A stretch of DNA of 64,000 nt from DASYKT01 sp963718105 (GTDB taxonomy: Bacteria; Acidobacteriota; Blastocatellia; Pyrinomonadales; Pyrinomonadaceae): positions 4,030,001 through 4,094,000 of the forward strand of contig OY970352.1 in assembly GCA_963718105.1 (NCBI GenBank), written 5' to 3'. The position numbers and the translations under genes were made by a program. Of the stretch, positions 60,134 to 64,000 are shown piece by piece. Each line of letters starts with the position of its first letter. Within the stretch, counting starts at the first letter, position 1. The notes below the pieces were generated by a model. It did no database searches. It saw only the letters and a list, made by a program, of their open reading frames with translations, and had not been told where the DNA came from.

Positions 60134-61342
60134 ATGAAAGTTGCGAATGTCCCGGACGATACCGGATATCAAAAACTGGTAGAAAACAGTTTGTCCGTCG
60201 CTTCTGTTCCGGCAGAAGGAAGCAAAAATAATATGATCAACCAGAAAATACCTTTTGGTGAAATAAAGGAATTCTATGGGACTTCATTATCCTCAATTGA
60301 TATTGGAGAAAACAAAGTAATTAAAAGGTACTCAGGAAAAATCTACCGTGGATTTGAGAAGCTCCGAAATGAGAAAATATGGTTAGAAAAACTACCTACT
60401 AGTCTAAAAACTCAATTCTCTTTATGTGTCCCAGAAATTCTTAAATATATTGAAACGGAAAATCTAGTTGAACTACATCTCTCGCTCATACCAAGAACAT
60501 CATTAACAAAGGGGATATTAAAAGGCAATATTGACAATGGACAAGCTCTCAGTTTTATGGACCATGCTATAGCGTTATTAACTGAAAATATTTACCCAAT
60601 TCGAAACACAATTTCAAGTGGGGATGCAATCTTTCAACAGTACCATTCATCGAGATTATTTTTTGCCAATTACTATTTACAAAAGCTTCCCTTTATCCAT
60701 GACATTTTTTCCGCTAAGAGAATAATTATTAATGATATGGAGTGTCCTCCTATTTTCGAAGTCCTAAATCATATTCAGAGTCGTTCAAGCATCTACTTTA
60801 CTGGATCTCGCTTAGTTGCTTTTCACGGCAACTTGCATTTAGATAATATTCTAGCAAGCTCCAGCGAAACCCCATCAAAAGACGAAGTCACCTTAATCGA
60901 TCCAAGAGGTGAGCTTGTAGGGCCATCTCATTACGACTTCTCAAAGCTACTTTTAACATTGGAGGGTTATTACGATGAAATAAGTTACAACGGGTTCCGA
61001 ATAGACAGCTTCACGAAGACAGACGGCGTTAAGATTGATTTTGATATTAATACCGAAAACTCCGAACTTTATGAAGGTTGCCTACGTGCTTTAATGTCGA
61101 AATTGAAATATTTCTCTGAACTTGAGAATACTTCAGAAGAGCAATTTTACCTGTCGGTAATGGTAAGCGAATGGGTGCATGTCTTCAGTTTTCTTTTTTA
61201 CCACTACAACAAAGAACCGGAGAGGGAGGATAAGATTATCGCCTTTATTGCAATACTGGCTCTCTTAGGGAATAGGCTACTGGGGTTCAAAAAACGCAAA
61301 AATATTCCTAAGCATTTAGAAAGGTTAAGGCTCCGACCATAA
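60134..61342 (+). CDS. APH/choline kinase-fold kinase-like protein with HGN in place of HGD
   Basis: The protein (402 residues from ATG 60134) has the aminoglycoside phosphotransferase-type fold in its C-terminal half: FHGNLHLDNIL carries the catalytic-loop motif, at H231, where most relatives have HGD, so the catalytic Asp is Asn; the metal-binding TLIDPRGELVG (D256) is canonical, as in sugar-kinase-like members. The N-terminal lobe has KVIKRYSGKIYRGFEKLRNE as a nucleotide-binding part. The start is uncertain; an upstream frame with a good ribosome site is broken by one base (feature at 60073), and the ATG at 60233 behind AGAAGGAAG is a further choice. It is 14 bp from the SIR2 gene, same strand and operon. 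Confidence 0.65.
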   Translation: MKVANVPDDTGYQKLVENSLSVASVPAEGSKNNMINQKIPFGEIKEFYGTSLSSIDIGENKVIKRYSGKIYRGFEKLRNEKIWLEKLPTSLKTQFSLCVPEILKYIETENLVELHLSLIPRTSLTKGILKGNIDNGQALSFMDHAIALLTENIYPIRNTISSGDAIFQQYHSSRLFFANYYLQKLPFIHDIFSAKRIIINDMECPPIFEVLNHIQSRSSIYFTGSRLVAFHGNLHLDNILASSSETPSKDEVTLIDPRGELVGPSHYDFSKLLLTLEGYYDEISYNGFRIDSFTKTDGVKIDFDINTENSELYEGCLRALMSKLKYFSELENTSEEQFYLSVMVSEWVHVFSFLFYHYNKEPEREDKIIAFIAILALLGNRLLGFKKRKNIPKHLERLRLRP

Positions 61343-61356
61343 ATCCGATCATAAAA

Positions 61357-63039
61357 ATGAATAAGAGTGATTCAATCAAGGCGATCGCGAAATCAATCGA
61401 GGAATACAATTGTATTGCTTTTATTGGGGCTGGCGTCTCAGCATCTTTTCACGCAAAGGACGGCACACAACATAAAGGTTTGCCACTTGCAAGAGATTTG
61501 CTTGCATTAATACGAAAGACAAAGGACTACTTAGCGGATTGCAATGACTTGGGACAAGCTTTATTTCTATTACGAAGGAATGAGTCAAGAAGAGCGGTTG
61601 AAAAATTCTTGACTGAAGAATTAAAACAACCTGACATTGCCCCATTACCTTGTCATCGCGCTTTAGCTAGGATTGATTTTGCTGCCTATGTATCGATGAA
61701 TTTTGATGAGTTATTGGAGAGAGAAATTGGGGATAGCAAAAGGATTCTGCCAATAATTATTGACTCGGATGTTTCAAAGGTTACCCATAAAAGTATCCCA
61801 ATAATTAAACCCCATGGTACCCTAAGCACGCCCAATACGCTTCGAGCTGCTACTGACGAAGTTCTAAATTTCTCCCCGGTATTACAATTGTATTTGAGCT
61901 CCATCTTATTAAATAAGGAAGTAGTATTTTTAGGGTTTGGACTAAATGACCCTGATTTTATTTCGTTGATTTACCATCTGAAGGGGTCGATCGGGAACTA
62001 TTTCCCCAAGAGTTATGCGATTGTGAAAGAAGCTTCATACTTCCAAATTGAGTTTTGGAAGAAGCATAGTATCGACATAATCCAAGACGATGCAACCGGC
62101 TTTTTGGACGAGTTGGTCCTTGAGATTGACAGGGCACGAAAGACGATTGATAGAACCAAGGAATCCTGGGTAAAGAATCCCTATTTTCATAAATTCTTGG
62201 AATCGGATTCAGTTCCTACCGAGACACAGATTATCGAAGAGTTAATAGAGAGGATTCTAGCTGATGTTTCTGATCATGAATCGATAAGCACGATAGAAAA
62301 CAAAACCTACGGTGCCATTGACGATGTACTAAGAACAAAGTCAAATTTTCGGGCACTTGAAAATCTACGCGATGAATTATCTGTTTTGTTCGAAAAAGTT
62401 AAAAATAATTCGGAACCTGCCCTAAGCGGCATAGAGAGCATAAAGGCCGATCAAGGCACAATAAAGCGGAAGATTCAAGCCAAACACCCTTTGATTTCTC
62501 CTTATAAGAACATTTTGCTATATAGTCAGAGTCAAAGAGTAGCGGACCTTTTACTCGCAGTTCCATGGGAACTTCAGGAAAACATTACGCTTTACATAGC
62601 GGAATGCAGGGAAAAATCTTCCGGAGATTACTTTGAAGCTAAAGCTATCTATAATCTTTTTCGTGATTCGAAATTCAAATTTGTTTTTTGCTCAGACTTC
62701 ACTGGGTTAAATCTTATTGCCCAAGGGCGAATTGATCTGATCTTACTTGGAGCCCACTCTGTTCAGGAAGGTGGGTTCACTAACACATGCGGTTCGACGG
62801 TCTTTATTGAATATGCAAGTGAATTCAAAATACAAATCGGTGTTGTATATGAATTGGATAAGGTTAACAACGATTTGGAAGATAAGAGGAATAACTCTCA
62901 GTCGGAGATTGATTTGGGAGAAATTATTTTCAATAACAGTGTAGATGTGGATATTCCGAAGCCCAATGTTTCGTTTGAGTCTTCGAGATACGATTTCATT
63001 ACCTGGGAAGACGATTTTATCGCAATTACCGATGAATAG
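61357..63039 (+). CDS. SIR2-domain protein with C-terminal eIF2B/ribose-bisphosphate-isomerase-like domain
   Basis: The 560-residue protein begins with a SIR2-like NAD-binding domain: FIGAGVSAS (G24-G26), MNFDELLE (N115, D117), KPHGT with the catalytic-type H153, and GFGLNDPDF near residue 195. From about residue 370 to 520 a second domain reads like the eIF2B alpha/beta/delta and MtnA-type isomerase (ISOCOT) fold: ILLYSQSQRVADLL, YIAECREKSSG, FKFVFCSDFTGLNLI, then DLILLGAHSVQEGG (about 460) and NTCGSTVFIEYASEF. The SIR2 part fits NADases that act in antiphage defence; the ISOCOT part may bind or change a phosphosugar. I infer a defence role. Adjacent to a kinase-like gene (14 bp) and followed in frame by another gene. 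Confidence 0.8.
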   Translation: MNKSDSIKAIAKSIEEYNCIAFIGAGVSASFHAKDGTQHKGLPLARDLLALIRKTKDYLADCNDLGQALFLLRRNESRRAVEKFLTEELKQPDIAPLPCHRALARIDFAAYVSMNFDELLEREIGDSKRILPIIIDSDVSKVTHKSIPIIKPHGTLSTPNTLRAATDEVLNFSPVLQLYLSSILLNKEVVFLGFGLNDPDFISLIYHLKGSIGNYFPKSYAIVKEASYFQIEFWKKHSIDIIQDDATGFLDELVLEIDRARKTIDRTKESWVKNPYFHKFLESDSVPTETQIIEELIERILADVSDHESISTIENKTYGAIDDVLRTKSNFRALENLRDELSVLFEKVKNNSEPALSGIESIKADQGTIKRKIQAKHPLISPYKNILLYSQSQRVADLLLAVPWELQENITLYIAECREKSSGDYFEAKAIYNLFRDSKFKFVFCSDFTGLNLIAQGRIDLILLGAHSVQEGGFTNTCGSTVFIEYASEFKIQIGVVYELDKVNNDLEDKRNNSQSEIDLGEIIFNNSVDVDIPKPNVSFESSRYDFITWEDDFIAITDE

Positions 63040-64000
63040 GTGGAGGGGCAACATTTTAACCAAAATCAAATCTTCAAACACTATCATCGTAAGTACCGGC
63101 CATTTTATCCACATCCGGAGCAACTAATGGACGACGAAAGCAAAACGAAGGAGCGGTTAAAGGAATTTGTCAAAGATTTGGAGTTCACTCCAAGGCTCGA
63201 TTCGATCGTATTGGGGGGATTATCGACGAGCACTCTCAACTCTCAAGACGTAATTTTCCGCCTGGCAATCAGGTCTAAGTTTCGCAGAACCAAGATTGAT
63301 GCGGAATCGCAGGCTGATCTTAAACAGAAGATTGGCATGGCATACATCGATAGAGTTCCTATTGAATTTTCCGTACCGTTCGGCGGCTACAAAAACTATC
63401 GGCTCCCCTCGTTTCCCGAATGTGATTGGGCGGAAGTTTTCAATCTACGTTTTATCATTAGCTACTTGCTTCCAATTGCCGAGGTCTACACACCCGGCGT
63501 AATCTTGAGTTACTCCTATAACAGCCAAATAATGCATAGAGTGAGTAATTTACCACTCGAAAAGCAACGGAAGTATGAAATCTGTTTTTTGAAATTGATT
63601 GAGCAACTCAGCAGTGGCTTGCCACAAAACTTGAAGATTAGAACACAGCAGATTAATCAACTTTATGAAAGTGATTCGATCTGGGAAGAAGAATTTGCCG
63701 AGCTGTTCAAGCGAAATGAGAAACAGTGGGATCAGCTTTATGACGCATCCACAAGGGACAAGAAAATGAATAGCGCGAGGCACAACTTAATTCTCGATGG
63801 GGAGTTGGATTTGACCGGGCTTTCAAGAAGTGAACTAGAAGAGGAATATTTAAAGTCGGCGATGATGTGTGATGCGTTGGATAGTCTTTCTAAAAGGCGT
63901 TGCTTTAATAAGCAATCCAACCGAATCCAACTCGTGTTTATCGGTGGTCCTAAGCAATCTATTCATATTGGTTCGTGCGCCGGCTCCACTGTTCACTTTT
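63040..64000 (+). CDS. Uncharacterised third cassette protein (partial, runs off the right end)
   Basis: The frame stays open from 63040 to the right edge (320 codons so far), in the same frame as the SIR2 gene, separated only by its TAG stop. The first codon after the stop is GTG; the sequence that follows (FKHYHRKYRPFYPHPEQL) looks coding, so GTG 63040 is a possible start, with ATG 63127 (behind CGGAGC) as alternative. The protein is soluble and contains VPIEFSVPFGGYKNYRLP and CDWAEVFNLRFIISYLLPIAEVY in parts, with PFGGYK as the most distinctive motif. I do not recognise the family. It is the third gene of the kinase-SIR2 cassette. Confidence 0.65.
   Translation, partial: MEGQHFNQNQIFKHYHRKYRPFYPHPEQLMDDESKTKERLKEFVKDLEFTPRLDSIVLGGLSTSTLNSQDVIFRLAIRSKFRRTKIDAESQADLKQKIGMAYIDRVPIEFSVPFGGYKNYRLPSFPECDWAEVFNLRFIISYLLPIAEVYTPGVILSYSYNSQIMHRVSNLPLEKQRKYEICFLKLIEQLSSGLPQNLKIRTQQINQLYESDSIWEEEFAELFKRNEKQWDQLYDASTRDKKMNSARHNLILDGELDLTGLSRSELEEEYLKSAMMCDALDSLSKRRCFNKQSNRIQLVFIGGPKQSIHIGSCAGSTVHF

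Noticed and set aside
55741..64000. Right attachment site as a copy of the tRNA-Ala 3' end
   Set aside because: I looked for GTTCGATCCCCCTCGTCTCC or a good partial copy in the right-hand part and did not see one in the window.

Overview
The window looks like chromosomal DNA of a free-living Gram-negative bacterium, most likely an acidobacterium (class Blastocatellia is my guess). Two RND efflux pumps, TolC, an outer-membrane barrel and Spy-like proteins show the cell plan. A VWA protein of the acidobacterial VWFA-related type, the paired long M16 peptidases and many interspersed palindromes fit that group. No rRNA or species-level marker is present, so the placement is an inference.

Layout: 1-3.3 kb holds a probable operon of envelope proteins (partial secreted protein, PASTA protein, anchored protein, multi-span protein) and a membrane protein with an HExxH motif. 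3.4-8.5 kb: MaoC-type hydratase, secreted alpha/beta hydrolase, a solitary zinc-finger/Toprim primase-like protein, SRPBCC protein, small winged-helix protein, methyltransferase, DUF883-like protein. 8.7-14.6 kb: TetR regulator, RND adaptor and pump, then an ArsR regulator. 14.8-22.3 kb: a Cys/Met-metabolism PLP enzyme, Spy-like protein, an overlapping dxs-thioredoxin-VKOR operon and an ECF sigma/anti-sigma pair. 22.5-30 kb: two paralogous M16 peptidases around a TPR protein. 30.3-31.2 kb: three tandem paralogous six-cysteine secreted miniproteins. 31.4-34.6 kb: barrel protein, AraC regulator, second ECF sigma/anti-sigma operon with a Spy-like gene. 35-41.4 kb: complete adaptor-pump-TolC operon. 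41.5-55.5 kb: VanX-like dipeptidase with an apparent POTRA tail, FmdB/VWA/secreted-protein operon, NUDIX, RsbQ-like hydrolase with a PAS histidine kinase, membrane AraC regulator, degenerate alpha/beta hydrolase, SDR, TrxB, PilZ and enoyl-CoA hydratase.

From a tRNA-Ala(GGC) gene at 55.7 kb to the right end the DNA becomes visibly AT-richer and looks like an integrated island: two membrane genes, a frameshifted tyrosine integrase, an excisionase-like HTH protein, and a cassette of an APH-fold kinase-like protein, a SIR2 protein carrying a C-terminal domain like the eIF2B/ribose-1,5-bisphosphate isomerase family, and an unrecognised protein that runs off the end. This cassette is the best candidate for an undescribed system. 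A kinase of the APH fold beside an IF-2B-type fold recalls the MtnK-MtnA pair of methylthioribose salvage, here attached to a predicted NAD-cleaving SIR2 domain, which suggests a defence role built on NAD/ribose-phosphate chemistry. That is a hypothesis.

Intergenic spaces in the chromosomal part carry at least seven kinds of long imperfect palindromes, usually just behind stop codons. They are a conspicuous genome-wide-type repeat feature and partly act as the gene boundaries.
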